Below, piece after piece: positions 1-10,059 of a stretch of 64,000 nt of DNA. How positions within the stretch are numbered: the stretch's first letter is position 1; each line of letters opens with the position of its first letter. The DNA is from AP-15 sp963703665 (GTDB lineage: Bacteria; Pseudomonadota; Alphaproteobacteria; ATCC43930; CGMCC-115725). Under the pieces are notes generated by a model. That model was given only the letters and a program-made list of their open reading frames with translations, was not told the DNA's origin and did not search any database. A program made the translations under genes and the position numbers. Location of the stretch: positions 1-64,000 of the forward strand of contig CAVPFB010000006.1 of the NCBI GenBank assembly GCA_963703665.1, in the 5' to 3' direction.

Positions 1-881
1 TGCTGCCGATCCTGGCCTCGCTCGCGCAGCTGCGCTTCGAAGATGCCGACATCGCCGCGGCGACGGCGCTGCGGAGACGCTCGCTGAAGATCGCGATCGC
101 CGCCTATGGCAGCCAGTCGGCGCCGGCGGCAGAGGCGATGGCGGCGCTGGCTCGCCTATACATCGAGCTGCGGCGATACCTCGACGCCGAGCCGCTGGCG
201 ATCGCCGCCGACAATGTGCTGTCCGCCCGGCTTGGCGCCGCAGACCCGGCGCTGGCGGCGGTGCTGGCCGACCGGGCGCGAATTGCGCTCGCCCGCGGCG
301 ACAGCAGCGACGCCCGGAAATGGGCCGAAACAGCGATCGCGATCGACGCCAAAAACCCGGGCGTGGCGCGCAGCGACCGGCTGCGAATGATGGGCGCGGT
401 GCTGATGTCCGAAGGGCGGTTCGCCGACAGCGAGCGGGTCCTGCGCCAGGCGCTCGCCCTCGACCGCGCCGGCGGCGACCGGCTCGCGACCGCGCGCAGC
501 CTGGCGCAGCTCGGCAAGGCCTATCTGCGGCAAAAACGCTACGCCGAGGCGCTGCCGCTGGTCGAGGAAGCCGCCGCGATCGACCAGCAATGCCTCGGGG
601 CGAGGCATCCGCTGATCGCCGAGGATTTTCACGACATCGGCTCGATCTATCTGGCGACCGGCCGCCCGGCCGACGCGGCAATGGCGTTTCACACCGCGAT
701 CGGCCTGCTCGAGCGCGGCGCCGGCCGCGATACGCCGACCCTTGCCTATCTCGAGCTCGATCTCGCGCGTGCCGAGCATGCGCTGGGGCACGAGGACGAG
801 GCTCAGTCGCTGTTCGGCGCTGCCCACCGCATTCTCAACGCCGCCGAAGACCAGGAACGGGACCGCCAAAGCCGCGCCTAG
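1..881 (+). CDS. TPR-repeat protein, 5'-partial
   Basis: The open frame enters from before the window (first full codon at base 3), so the N terminus is missing and about 292 codons remain. What is visible is a run of degenerate tetratricopeptide helix pairs of the roughly 42-residue kinesin-light-chain kind, for example YLRQKRYAEALPLVEEA and IGSIYLATGRPADAAMAF. No enzymatic motif or membrane segment is seen. TPR arrays are protein-interaction scaffolds; the partner cannot be told from here. The stop lies 12 bp from the end of the convergent BON lipoprotein gene. The repeat call is firm, any function is not. Confidence 0.75.
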   Translation, partial: LPILASLAQLRFEDADIAAATALRRRSLKIAIAAYGSQSAPAAEAMAALARLYIELRRYLDAEPLAIAADNVLSARLGAADPALAAVLADRARIALARGDSSDARKWAETAIAIDAKNPGVARSDRLRMMGAVLMSEGRFADSERVLRQALALDRAGGDRLATARSLAQLGKAYLRQKRYAEALPLVEEAAAIDQQCLGARHPLIAEDFHDIGSIYLATGRPADAAMAFHTAIGLLERGAGRDTPTLAYLELDLARAEHALGHEDEAQSLFGAAHRILNAAEDQERDRQSRA

Positions 882-893
882 CCGGTGTCGCAG

Positions 894-1586
894 CTACAGT
901 TTCCGCACCTCGACCGGGGTCGTCGGCGCCGCCGCGGGCGCCTGCGGACCGGGAGCGGCCTCGGCCGATGGCGGTGGGCCCGGCGGCGGCGAGCCGGGGC
1001 GGATTTCGACATAAGAGACGACGCGCCTGACCCCGGGCACGTTGCGCGCGAGGTCGGTGGCGTGGTCGAGCTCGGCCTCGCTGCGGGCGGAGCCGATCAG
1101 ATAGACCGAATGGTCGACGGTCTCCACCGTATAGTTGACCGAACGGATGTTGCTGAACACCAAATCCGAGCGCACCTGGGTGGTGATCCAGGCGTCCTTC
1201 GCCGAATCCCACGGGCCTTCGTCCGGCGCCACCTCGATCTCGTTATAGACGGCGCGCACCCCGGGGACCCGGCTGGCGATGTCCGCCGCCTCGGCTCTGA
1301 TCTGCGGCGTTGCGGCGCGGCCGGTCAACAGCGTGCGGCCCTCGTAGGCGGTCACGTTGAAATCGGGCGGAAAGTCCGGCCCCGCTTTGGCCCAGGCGGC
1401 CTCGACATCGGTCTTGATCGCGAAATCGTTGGCGGTGCCGTTGACGCCGCGTTCCTGATCGGCGGCGTAGCCCGCACCCCCGGCCGCGACGATGCCTCCG
1501 ACGATGGCCAACGGACATCCGCCGAGGCTCAGGCTCAGCCCGAGACTGGCCGTGAGCCAAAGGACGAAACGGAATTTCGACACCAA
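894..1586 (-). CDS. BON-domain lipoprotein (OsmY/DolP-like)
   Basis: A 230-residue exported lipoprotein. The N terminus has a basic start, a hydrophobic stretch and a lipobox ending LSLGGC, so the mature protein should be acylated on Cys23. Two BON domains follow, at about residues 50-120 and 125-195, with typical segments such as VTAYEGRTLLTGRA and VDHSVYLIGSARSEAELDHA. The tail is Pro/Ala rich. BON domains bind phospholipid or other envelope surfaces; DolP and OsmY of enterobacteria are the characterised relatives. The gene lies about 200 bp downstream of yraN on the same strand, in the rsmI-yraN-BON order often seen in alphaproteobacteria, suggesting an envelope-maintenance role. Confidence 0.85.
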   Translation of the reverse strand: MVSKFRFVLWLTASLGLSLSLGGCPLAIVGGIVAAGGAGYAADQERGVNGTANDFAIKTDVEAAWAKAGPDFPPDFNVTAYEGRTLLTGRAATPQIRAEAADIASRVPGVRAVYNEIEVAPDEGPWDSAKDAWITTQVRSDLVFSNIRSVNYTVETVDHSVYLIGSARSEAELDHATDLARNVPGVRRVVSYVEIRPGSPPPGPPPSAEAAPGPQAPAAAPTTPVEVRKL

Positions 1587-1786
1587 TCACCCCCCGGCAT
1601 AGATGTCCCTTCCGAGTTTCCGCCAAACCGACGCCGCGTCCAACCGCAAGTCTCTGGGTCGGCGTGGCTGTGACCCCTGGCGGCAGGTCGGCCGGCTGCG
1701 CAGCGGATCGATCCGACCGGACGAACACTGCGCCAGATCAAGGGCTTCCCCCGTCTCCGCAAGGCTCCGCCGTGGCCGGCAAACCC

Positions 1787-2173
1787 TTAACCGTCGGCGC
1801 GCCACGCGCCGCGCCAGTGATGCGGCAGACGCCGCGGCGCCACCAGCATCAGATCGAATCGGAGGCCCAGCCCGGCGAGTTCGGGATGCATCGTCAGAAA
1901 GGCTTCGGCGGCGCGGGTGATCCGCCGGCGCTGGCGCGGCGGCAGCGCTGCCGCCGCCAATTGAAGCTCGCCGCGCGACTTGACCTCGATGACCGCGAGG
2001 ATCCTGCCGCGGCGCGCCAGAATGTCGATCTCGCCCGCCGGGCAGCGCCAGCCGCGCGCGACAATCCGCCAGCCGCGCAGCCGCAGGTGACACACGCACA
2101 GCCATTCGGCGAGCCGGCCGCGGCGCTCGGCGCGCTGGCGCCGCAGAATCGGGCGATGCCGGCCGCGGTTCAT
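1787..2173 (-). CDS. yraN: YraN family (UPF0102) nuclease-like protein
   Basis: A small basic protein of 128 residues with the PD-(D/E)XK nuclease-like core of the YraN/UPF0102 family: GEIDILARRGRILAVIEVKSR carries the Asp and the Glu-x-Lys of the putative active site at about residues 47-67. No activity is firmly assigned to the family. Its ATG overlaps the rsmI stop as ATGA, so the two are translationally coupled. The rsmI-yraN pair next to lpoA is a widely conserved proteobacterial order, which supports the assignment. Confidence 0.85.
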   Translation of the reverse strand: MNRGRHRPILRRQRAERRGRLAEWLCVCHLRLRGWRIVARGWRCPAGEIDILARRGRILAVIEVKSRGELQLAAAALPPRQRRRITRAAEAFLTMHPELAGLGLRFDLMLVAPRRLPHHWRGAWRADG

Positions 2174-3157
2174 CGCTCACCGCCGCGGATCGTCCCGTCG
2201 CGAATCGCCAAGGCCCGGCGGTAGAGATCGGCGCGCGCGAGACCGGTCTCGGCGGCGAGTTTTGCCGCGGCGTCGCGCACCCCGAACTCCGCCAGCGCCT
2301 CGCGCAGCCGCCGATCGACCTCCTCGGGGCCGGGCACAACCGGTTCCGGCGGTCCGACGACGACGACGGTCTCGCCGCGCGGCGGCCCATGATCGCGGTA
2401 ATGGCCGGCGAGCTCATCGAGAGGGCCGCGCCGGATCTCCTCGTGCAGCTTGGTCAGCTCCCGTGCGACCGCCGCCGGCCGCGGCCCCAAAACTTCGACC
2501 ATGTCAGCGAGACTTCGCGGCGAGCCGCGGCGGGGCTTCGTAAAAGATCAGACTGGCCTCCAGCGCCGCCCAGCGCGCCAATGCCTGGCGCCGGGCCGAG
2601 CGTTGCTTCGGCAGAAAGCCGGCGAAGAGGAACGCGTCCGGAGGCAGCCCGGAGAGTACGAGCGCGGTCAGCACCGCCGAGGCACCGGGTGCGGCGGTCA
2701 CCGGCAGGCCCTCGGCGATCGCCGCGCGGACCAGCTTGTAGCCGGGGTCGGAAACGAGCGGCGTCCCGGCATCGCTGACCAACGCCACTCGTTGGCCGCC
2801 GCGCAGCGCCGCCAGGATCGCCGGGCGCACCTGCTCGGCATTGTAGTCATGGTAGGTTTCGAGCGGCGTGCGGATGCCGTAGCGGGCGAGCAGCCTGGCA
2901 GTCACCCTGGTGTCCTCGCAATAGATCCGGTCGGCGCCGCGCAGCACCGCCAGGGCACGCAGGCTGACATCGCCGAGATTGCCGATCGGCGTCGCGACGA
3001 GATGCAGGCCCGGCGGCGGCGCGGCGGCAGCGCCGGCGGTCGTGGGTTCGGCCGAGTCGGGTTTACTCGCGACCGGAGCGCCGTTAGGTTCGCGCCCCTC
3101 GCCGCCGTCCTCCGAGGTCGCCCTTGCCGCGCTGGTGTCTCCCCCGGTTCGCCTCAC
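2170..3157 (-). CDS. rsmI: 16S rRNA 2'-O-ribose C1402 methyltransferase RsmI (frame broken once)
   Basis: RsmI methylates the 2'-O of C1402 in 16S rRNA using SAM. The N-terminal part reads HLVATPIGNLGDVSLRAL, then YCEDTRVTARLL and LVSDAGTPLVSDPGYKLV, all hallmarks of the family. After FYEAPPRLA the frame runs into a stop, and the remainder (MVEVLGPRPAAVARELTKLH onward) continues in another frame. Removing one base near 2514 restores RLAASLADMVEVLG. I infer a sequence error rather than loss. No ATG is in frame before the conserved start; the best candidate is a GTG at 3157, which overlaps the divergent lpoA start by about 30 bp. Its stop overlaps the yraN start. Confidence 0.85.
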
Positions 3158-4401
3158 CCGTGCTGGTCCTCGCCGCCTGGGCGTTGGCCGCCTGCGTGCC
3201 GGCGCCGATCCTACCGGCGCCGCTCGCCACCGCGCAACCGCCCTATGGCCAGCCGCCTCCGCCGAGTCCGATGCCGGCTCCGCCGCCCGCGGTGCCGGCC
3301 GGGCCGGCCAAGGTCGCGCTGCTGGCACCGTTGTCGGGGCCCAACGCCGGACTTGGGCAGGCCATTCTCAACGCGGCGCAGCTGGCGCTGTTCGAAACCG
3401 GCGGCGACCGGCTGACCCTGGTCCCGCGCGACACCAAGGGAACGCCGTCCGGTGCGGCCGATGCCGCGCATGCGGCGGTCGGCGAAGGCGTCGGCCTGAT
3501 CCTCGGTCCGTTGCTCGCTGGCGAGGTCGAGGCGGTCGGGCCGATCGCCCGCGATGCCCACCTCAACGTCATCGCGTTTTCGACGCTGACCGATCTCGCC
3601 GGCGGCAACACGTTTCTGATGGGATTTCTGCCGGGCCAGGAGGCAGCACGCGAGGTCGCCTATGCGCGCCAGCGCGGGATCGGCCGGTTCGCCGCGCTCG
3701 CTCCCGACACGGCCTACGGGCATCTGATGGCCGACGCGCTGAGTGCTGCCGCGTCGTCGACCGGCGGCAGGGTGACCAAGACCGAATTTTATGGCCCCGG
3801 CGACCCCTCGGCCGCGATCGCGCGCCTGTTGCCGGCGGGTGTCGGGCCGCCGGCAGCATCTCCACCGGGCGACGAGGCCGCTGCCGCAGGTCAAGCCGGT
3901 CCGGCGCCACCCGCGGTGGCCAATTTCGATGCGCTGCTGCTGCCCGAAGGCGGCGACCAGTTGAAACAGATCGCCCGCAAGCTCATCGCCGCCGGCCTCG
4001 ACACCAAGGCGACGCGGCTGCTCGGCAGCGGTCTGTGGGACGTGCCCGACATCGGCAATGAGCCGGCGCTCGACGGCGGCTGGTTCGCCGCCTCGCCGCC
4101 CGACGCGCGGCGCGATTTCGAGCAGCGCTATCGCGCAACCTATGGCCGCGATCCGCCGCGGCTCGCCTCGCTCGGCTATGATGCCGCGGCACTCGCCGCA
4201 GTCTTGGCGCGCGGCGAAAGCGGGCCGCCCTTTTCGCGCCAGGCGATCTTGAACCCGAACGGCTTCACCGGGGTCGACGGCCTGTTCCGCTTCACCGCGC
4301 AGGGTCTGGTCGAGCGCGCCCTCGCCGTGCTCGAGGTCGAGCCGCAGGGCAGCGTCGTCGTCAGCCCTGCCGCGCAGAGCTTCCAGAACCTCGGCTACTG
4401 A
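3124..4401 (+). CDS. lpoA: Penicillin-binding protein activator, LpoA/YraM family lipoprotein
   Basis: A 425-residue lipoprotein with signal sequence and lipobox VLAAWALAAC, a Pro-rich linker at about residues 30-58, then a periplasmic-binding-like fold typical of the LpoA C-terminal domain (KVALLAPLSGPNAGLGQAIL, then GVGLILGPLLAGEVEAV). E. coli LpoA stimulates PBP1A from the outer membrane; the alphaproteobacterial proteins share only the binding-protein domain, so activation of a peptidoglycan synthase is inferred from family. The TTG at 3124 is preferred because it supplies the basic n-region; a GTG at 3160 is the alternative. It is divergent from rsmI, a conserved pairing. Confidence 0.85.
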   Translation: MPRWCLPRFASPVLVLAAWALAACVPAPILPAPLATAQPPYGQPPPPSPMPAPPPAVPAGPAKVALLAPLSGPNAGLGQAILNAAQLALFETGGDRLTLVPRDTKGTPSGAADAAHAAVGEGVGLILGPLLAGEVEAVGPIARDAHLNVIAFSTLTDLAGGNTFLMGFLPGQEAAREVAYARQRGIGRFAALAPDTAYGHLMADALSAAASSTGGRVTKTEFYGPGDPSAAIARLLPAGVGPPAASPPGDEAAAAGQAGPAPPAVANFDALLLPEGGDQLKQIARKLIAAGLDTKATRLLGSGLWDVPDIGNEPALDGGWFAASPPDARRDFEQRYRATYGRDPPRLASLGYDAAALAAVLARGESGPPFSRQAILNPNGFTGVDGLFRFTAQGLVERALAVLEVEPQGSVVVSPAAQSFQNLGY

Positions 4402-4537
4402 GCGCTGGGCCGCCTCGACGTGTGCTTGGTCCGCGCGACACCCGCGGCAGAGCCGGCCGGGCTCGCGCCCGGGCATGCGGCGCATTAGACTGGCTCGCGC
4501 CGATGCGAGGATCGGATCAACAGCCGGGAGGGTCACG

Positions 4538-5623
4538 ATGCAGTACGGTCTCTTTACGATGCCCTCGCATCCGCCGGAGCGTGGCCTGTACGACGGGCAT
4601 CGCTGGGACCTCGACACCTTGTGCTGGGCCGACGAGTTGGGCTTTTCCGAGGCGTGGATCGGCGAGCACCATACGGCACCCTGGGAACCGCACCCGGCAC
4701 CCGACCTGTTGATCGCGCAGGCGTTGATGCAGACCAAAAAGATCCGCCTCGCCCCCGGCGGGTTTCTGCTGCCCTATCATCACCCGGCCGAGCTGGCCCA
4801 CCGCGTGGCGATGCTCGATCACATGGCGCAGGGCCGGCTCAATTTCGGCGTCGCCGCCAGCGGATTGCCGAGCGACTGGGCGATGTTCAACGTCGACGGT
4901 TATTCGGGGCAGCACCGCGAGATGACGCGCGAGGCGCTCGACATCATCCTCAGGCTGTGGACCGAGGAGGAGCCGTTCGACTATCCCGGCAAATACTGGA
5001 AGGTGACCAAGACCGATTTGATGCTGCGCACCCTGCGCCCGCACATCAAGCCCTTGCAAAAGCCCTATCCGCCGATCGGCGTCGCCGGTGTCAGCAAGGG
5101 CTCGGACACCTTGAAGCTCGCCGGCGAGCGCGGCTTTCTGCCGATGAGCCTGAACCTCAATCCGACCTATGTCGCCAGCCACTGGGACTCGGTCGAGGAA
5201 GGGGCGCGCCGCACCGGGCGCACGCCGCAGCGCGCGCAATGGCGGCTGGTGCGCGAGATTTTCGTCGCCGACACCGACGCCGAAGCCTGGCGGCTGTCGG
5301 TCGAGGGCATGATGGGCCGGATGATGCGCGAATATTTCCTGCCGTTGCTGACCGATGTCGGAGTCATCGAATTTCTCAAGCACGATCCCAGCGTCGCCGA
5401 CAGCGACATCACCCCCGAATACTGCGCCCGGCACAACTGGCTGATCGGCTCGCCGGCGACGGTCGTCGAAAAGATCGAGCGGATGTATGACGAGGTCGGC
5501 GGCTTCGGCTCGCTGTTGCTGTTCTGCTTCGACTACAGCGACAACCCCGAGGCTTGGCGCGAATCGATGCGGCTGCTGGCGCAGGAGGTGATGCCGAAGG
5601 TCGCGCACCTGTCGCCCGGTTGA
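4538..5623 (+). CDS. LLM class flavin-dependent oxidoreductase
   Basis: A luciferase-like monooxygenase of 361 residues: MQYGLFTMPSHPPERG at the start, FSEAWIGEHHTAPWEPHPAP, RLAPGGFLLPYHHPAELAHR, and a C-terminal IGSPATVVEKIERMYDEVGG. These fit the bacterial-luciferase TIM barrel using reduced FMN (or F420) and oxygen. The substrate is unknown; close relatives are annotated as alkanal or limonene monooxygenase-like without proof. The start is set at the ATG preceded by GGGAGGGT, not the upstream in-frame codon at 4475. It stands alone with no reductase gene next to it. Confidence 0.85.
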   Translation: MQYGLFTMPSHPPERGLYDGHRWDLDTLCWADELGFSEAWIGEHHTAPWEPHPAPDLLIAQALMQTKKIRLAPGGFLLPYHHPAELAHRVAMLDHMAQGRLNFGVAASGLPSDWAMFNVDGYSGQHREMTREALDIILRLWTEEEPFDYPGKYWKVTKTDLMLRTLRPHIKPLQKPYPPIGVAGVSKGSDTLKLAGERGFLPMSLNLNPTYVASHWDSVEEGARRTGRTPQRAQWRLVREIFVADTDAEAWRLSVEGMMGRMMREYFLPLLTDVGVIEFLKHDPSVADSDITPEYCARHNWLIGSPATVVEKIERMYDEVGGFGSLLLFCFDYSDNPEAWRESMRLLAQEVMPKVAHLSPG

Positions 5624-5842
5624 CCCCCGAGATACCAATCGCCATCCGAGACTATGCGCGACGATGCCCCGCTGCCTGCGAGGTGCTGAGGCGCTCAATC
5701 GCGAAGCTGGGCAGCGCCGATCACGGCGACGCAAGTTCGGTGCCCGCGGCGGCTACCCGATGTCGAGGCGCCAGGTCGCGCACGGGGTTGATCTTGGTTC
5801 TCGCAAATTCAGGTGCCAAGTTCCGCCCCGCCGCCGCGTGAG

Positions 5843-6214
5843 TTACAGCCCCTCTTCGCCCGGCAAAGGCGCGGTGCTCAAAATCGCTCGCAACTGATCG
5901 GCTGGCAGTACTCCGGCCATCTTTTGTCGATATTGATTGTAGGCGCTTTGGCCGCCGACATAGATGCAGTCGCAGGCGATCGGGTCGGCGTATAAATACT
6001 TCACGCTGCCGTTCGAATTACGCAACACGAATTGATGGGGCGGCAGCGACTTCAACGCGGCGATCCGTTCGGGACTGTCGGCTTTGCGCTGCACGAAGCC
6101 GGCCGCGGCGAGCTGGTCGCCGGGCGTCGCCGGCTCCAAATCGGAATTCGCGCAGGCCGCAACCCCCAGGCCGAGGCCGATAATCGCGACTGCCCAGTGC
6201 GAAGATCCGTTCAT
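5843..6214 (-). CDS. Small lipoprotein of unknown function
   Basis: A 123-residue protein starting at the ATG preceded by GAGGAG. Signal sequence and lipobox GLGLGVAAC predict acylation at about Cys22. The mature part has QLAAAGFVQRKADSPERIAA, then LPPHQFVLRNSNGSVKYLYA, and a CDCIYVGGQSAYNQYRQ segment with a CxC pair. I recognise it as a conserved alphaproteobacterial hypothetical family but know no function. It is flanked by a 220-bp spacer without a recognisable feature on one side and the rhlE terminus region on the other. Confidence 0.65.
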   Translation of the reverse strand: MNGSSHWAVAIIGLGLGVAACANSDLEPATPGDQLAAAGFVQRKADSPERIAALKSLPPHQFVLRNSNGSVKYLYADPIACDCIYVGGQSAYNQYRQKMAGVLPADQLRAILSTAPLPGEEGL

Positions 6215-6357
6215 GGGTGAGTCTCCTCTCGGGTCCGCGGACACCATCTGCTGTCAATGCAGATATGGAGGCTCCTGACGGTCCCGAACGGAGCGCCGCG
6301 GCGGCAATTTTCGAGGCCGCGCGTTTCGATTTCGCTGGCCGACTTAATCGGAGCCGC

Positions 6358-7566
<1,209 letters not shown>

Positions 7567-8106
7567 TAATTCTTTCTTGTTGGAACGCCGGTTGGATGAC
7601 TGCTCACATCAGTGTGAGCGTGCATCCGATCCTGCGGATGCGGCGCACCGGCGATTTCGGGAAATCAGGGCGAATGGTTCGCGGGCAGCTTTCACTGGAC
7701 CGCCGCAGCTCATGGCCCGCGGGTTGGCGGGGTCGCTGCGGCTCTGCTCCGCGAGGCGAGCACGATGCTCTGGGTGGCAAGTGCGCCGCGGCCGGGTCAA
7801 AGTCAAGCCGGGTCGAACGTGAGTCACGACCCAAACTCGGGCCGGGCATGCCGGCGGCGAGTTCGCGCCGCGGCTGTTGCGCCCTTGCCGGGGATGAGGC
7901 AAGCTGCCACATCCAAAGAACGGGGAGCGCACCCAAGCCACCTCATATGCGCAAAGCAGACCGAGCGAGAAGAACGATGACGGCCGGGCCGAGCCCGATT
8001 ATAAGGCCGCGCCGATGCTTGGCCCGACTGGCGCTCGCATCGGGCGGACGGCCGGGACCGGGATGAGGCCAAAGCGGGCATGGCCCCGCTCGGCAGGAGG
8101 AGCCAA
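7567..8106. other. 540-bp intergenic region, no gene recognised
   Basis: Between the divergent rhlE and korC genes lies about 540 bp. Several short open frames cross it on both strands but none has a ribosome site, a recognisable domain or continuity with a neighbour. The last 20 bases carry the strong GGCAGGAGGAG ribosome site of the downstream operon. Promoters for both directions should lie here, but I cannot place them with confidence. Confidence 0.5.
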
Positions 8107-9901
8107 GTGCAGCCGACCGATATCAGCGTCCCCGACTACTTCCACAAAGTCGTCGATTGCCAATGGGCGTGCCCGGCCCATACCCCGGTGCCGGAATATA
8201 TCCGCATGGTCGCGGAGCGGCGCTACACCGACGCGTACATGGTCAATTGGTATTCGAACATCTTCCCCGGCATTCTCGGGCGCACCTGCGACCGCCCGTG
8301 CGAGCCGGCCTGCCGGCGCGGCCGGGTCGAGGCGGACGAGCAGCCGGTGGCGATCTGCCGGCTGAAGCGCGTCGCCGCCGACAACAAGGGCGACATCACC
8401 CCCTATCTGCCGGCGATCCCGCGCGAGAAGAACGGCAAGCGCATCGCGCTGGTCGGCGCCGGCCCGGCCTCGTTGACCGTCGCCCGCGACCTGCTGCCGC
8501 TCGGCTATCAGTGCGTCGTGTTCGACGGCGACGCCAAGGGCGGCGGGATGATGCGCACGCAGATCCCGCGGTTCCGCCTGCCCGAGCGAGTCACCGACGA
8601 GGAGGTCGACCTGATCCTCGACATGGGGGTCGAGCCCCGCTTTGGCGAGCCGGTGCGCAGCCTGAAGGCATTGCTGGCCGAGGATTGGGACGCGGTCTTC
8701 GTCGGCTGCGGCGCCCCGCGCGGGCGCGACCTCGACCTCCCCGGCCGCCAGGAGGCGGCGGAGAACGTCCATATCGGCATCGACTGGCTGTCGAGCGTTT
8801 CGTTTGGTCACGTCGACAAGATCGGCCGCCGCGTCGTCGTGCTCGGCGGCGGCAACACCGCGATGGATTGCTGCCGCTCGTCGCGCCGGCTAGGCGGTGA
8901 AGAGGTCACCGTCGTCGTGCGCAGCGGCTTCGACGAGATGAAGGCCTCGCCGTGGGAGAAAGAAGACGCGACGCACGAGGGCATCCCGATCCTGAACTGG
9001 CTGGTGCCAAAGGAGTTCACCCACGAGGGCGGCCGGCTGACCGGTGTGCTGTTCGAAACGGTCAAGGCCGAGTATGACGCCGGCGGCCGGCGCAACCTGG
9101 TCCCGACCGGCGAGCCCGACACTTTGATCGCGTGCGACGATGTGCTGGTCGCGGTCGGCCAGGAGAATGCGTTTCCGTGGATCGAGCGCGACGTCGGCAT
9201 CGAATTCGACCGCTGGGGCATGCCCAGGGTCGACCCGAAGACGATGCAATCGACCTTGCCGCGACGTGTTCTTCGGCGGCGACGCCGCCTTTGGACCGAA
9301 GAACATCATTTGGGCCGTTGCCCACGGCCACGACGCCGCGATCTCGATCGACAAGCTGTGCAACGGCGAGGATGTCCGCGACCGGCCGCCGCCCGGCGTC
9401 ACCCTGGTCAGCCAGAAGATGGGCATCCACGAGTGGAGCTACGACAACGACATCTCGAACGATGTGCGCTATCGCGTGCCGCTCAGGGATACCGCGGTGG
9501 CGCTCGCCGACATCCGGGTCGAGGTCGAGCTCGGCTACGACGAAAAGCTCGGTTATCTCGAAGCCGAGCGCTGCCTCAATTGCGACGTGCAGACCGTGTT
9601 CACCGGGCAGCTGTGCATCGAATGCGACGCCTGCGTCGACATCTGCCCGATGGATTGCATCACCTTCACCGACAATGGCGCCGAGGATGAGCTGCGCGGG
9701 CGTCTGATGGCCCCGGCTTTGAACCTCGAGCAAGACCTCTATGTCGGCGATCGGCTGAAGACCGGGCGGATCATGGTCAAGGACGAGGATGTCTGCCTGC
9801 ATTGCGGGCTGTGCGCCGAGCGCTGCCCGACGGGCGCCTGGGACATGCGCAAATTCCTGCTCGACATCACCATGGCCGGCCCCGCATGCCGCAGCAGATA
9901 A
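8107..9901 (+). CDS. korC: NAD(P)/FAD- and Fe-S-containing electron-transfer subunit of 2-oxoacid oxidoreductase, KorC-like (frame broken once)
   Basis: A GltD-type oxidoreductase fused to a ferredoxin. The N terminus has an Fe-S cysteine set (CQWACPAH, later CDRPCEPACRRG), followed by FAD-binding IALVGAGPASLTVARDLL and NAD(P)-binding VVVLGGGNTAMDCCRSSRRL. The C terminus carries two [4Fe-4S] motifs, CIECDACVDICPMDC and CLHCGLCAERCP. The frame breaks near 9261; removing one base restores TLPDVFFGGDAAFGPKN. Together with the next two genes it matches the KorABC 2-oxoglutarate:NADP+ oxidoreductase described in Azoarcus, so electrons probably pass between the TPP enzyme and NAD(P). The GTG start follows AGGAGG. 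The same domain set is also found in other oxidoreductases, so the partner is inferred from neighbourhood. Confidence 0.85.
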
Positions 9902-9909
9902 TTTTTTCC

Positions 9910-10014
9910 GTGATCCCGGCGAAAGCGGGGACCCAGAATCTGCCTTTGCCGAAAGCAGAGGGCGGCCGGCACATCGCCCTGCGGCCCCGGACCCCCGCTT
10001 GCGCGGGCGCGCGG
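9910..10014. repeat. Intergenic palindromic repeat (REP-like)
   Basis: The stretch between korC and korA holds two inverted arms, CCCGGCGAAAGCGGGGACC at the left and GGACCCCCGCTTGCGCGGG at the right, separated by about 60 bases. This pattern is common in alphaproteobacterial intergenic DNA. A related copy lies at 20757-20843. Transcribed, it would fold into a long hairpin inside the operon and could affect stability of the two halves of the message; that is inference. Confidence 0.6.
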
Positions 10015-10059
10015 AATAAAAATACGGAACAATGACGGTCACGTACAGGCTCTGAGCCG

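Noticed and set aside
3211..4737. 508-residue minus-strand open frame opposite lpoA
   Set aside because: Shadow of a real gene: it has no recognisable domain, is Arg/Gly/Ala-rich, and spans two genes on the other strand. Third-position GC bias explains such long antisense frames.
4517..5734. 405-residue minus-strand frame opposite the LLM oxidoreductase
   Set aside because: Antisense to a well-conserved gene and without any family motif or ribosome site.
7596..8066. 156-residue plus-strand frame in the rhlE-korC spacer
   Set aside because: No ribosome site, no domain, Arg/Ser/Pro-rich composition typical of non-coding GC-rich DNA.
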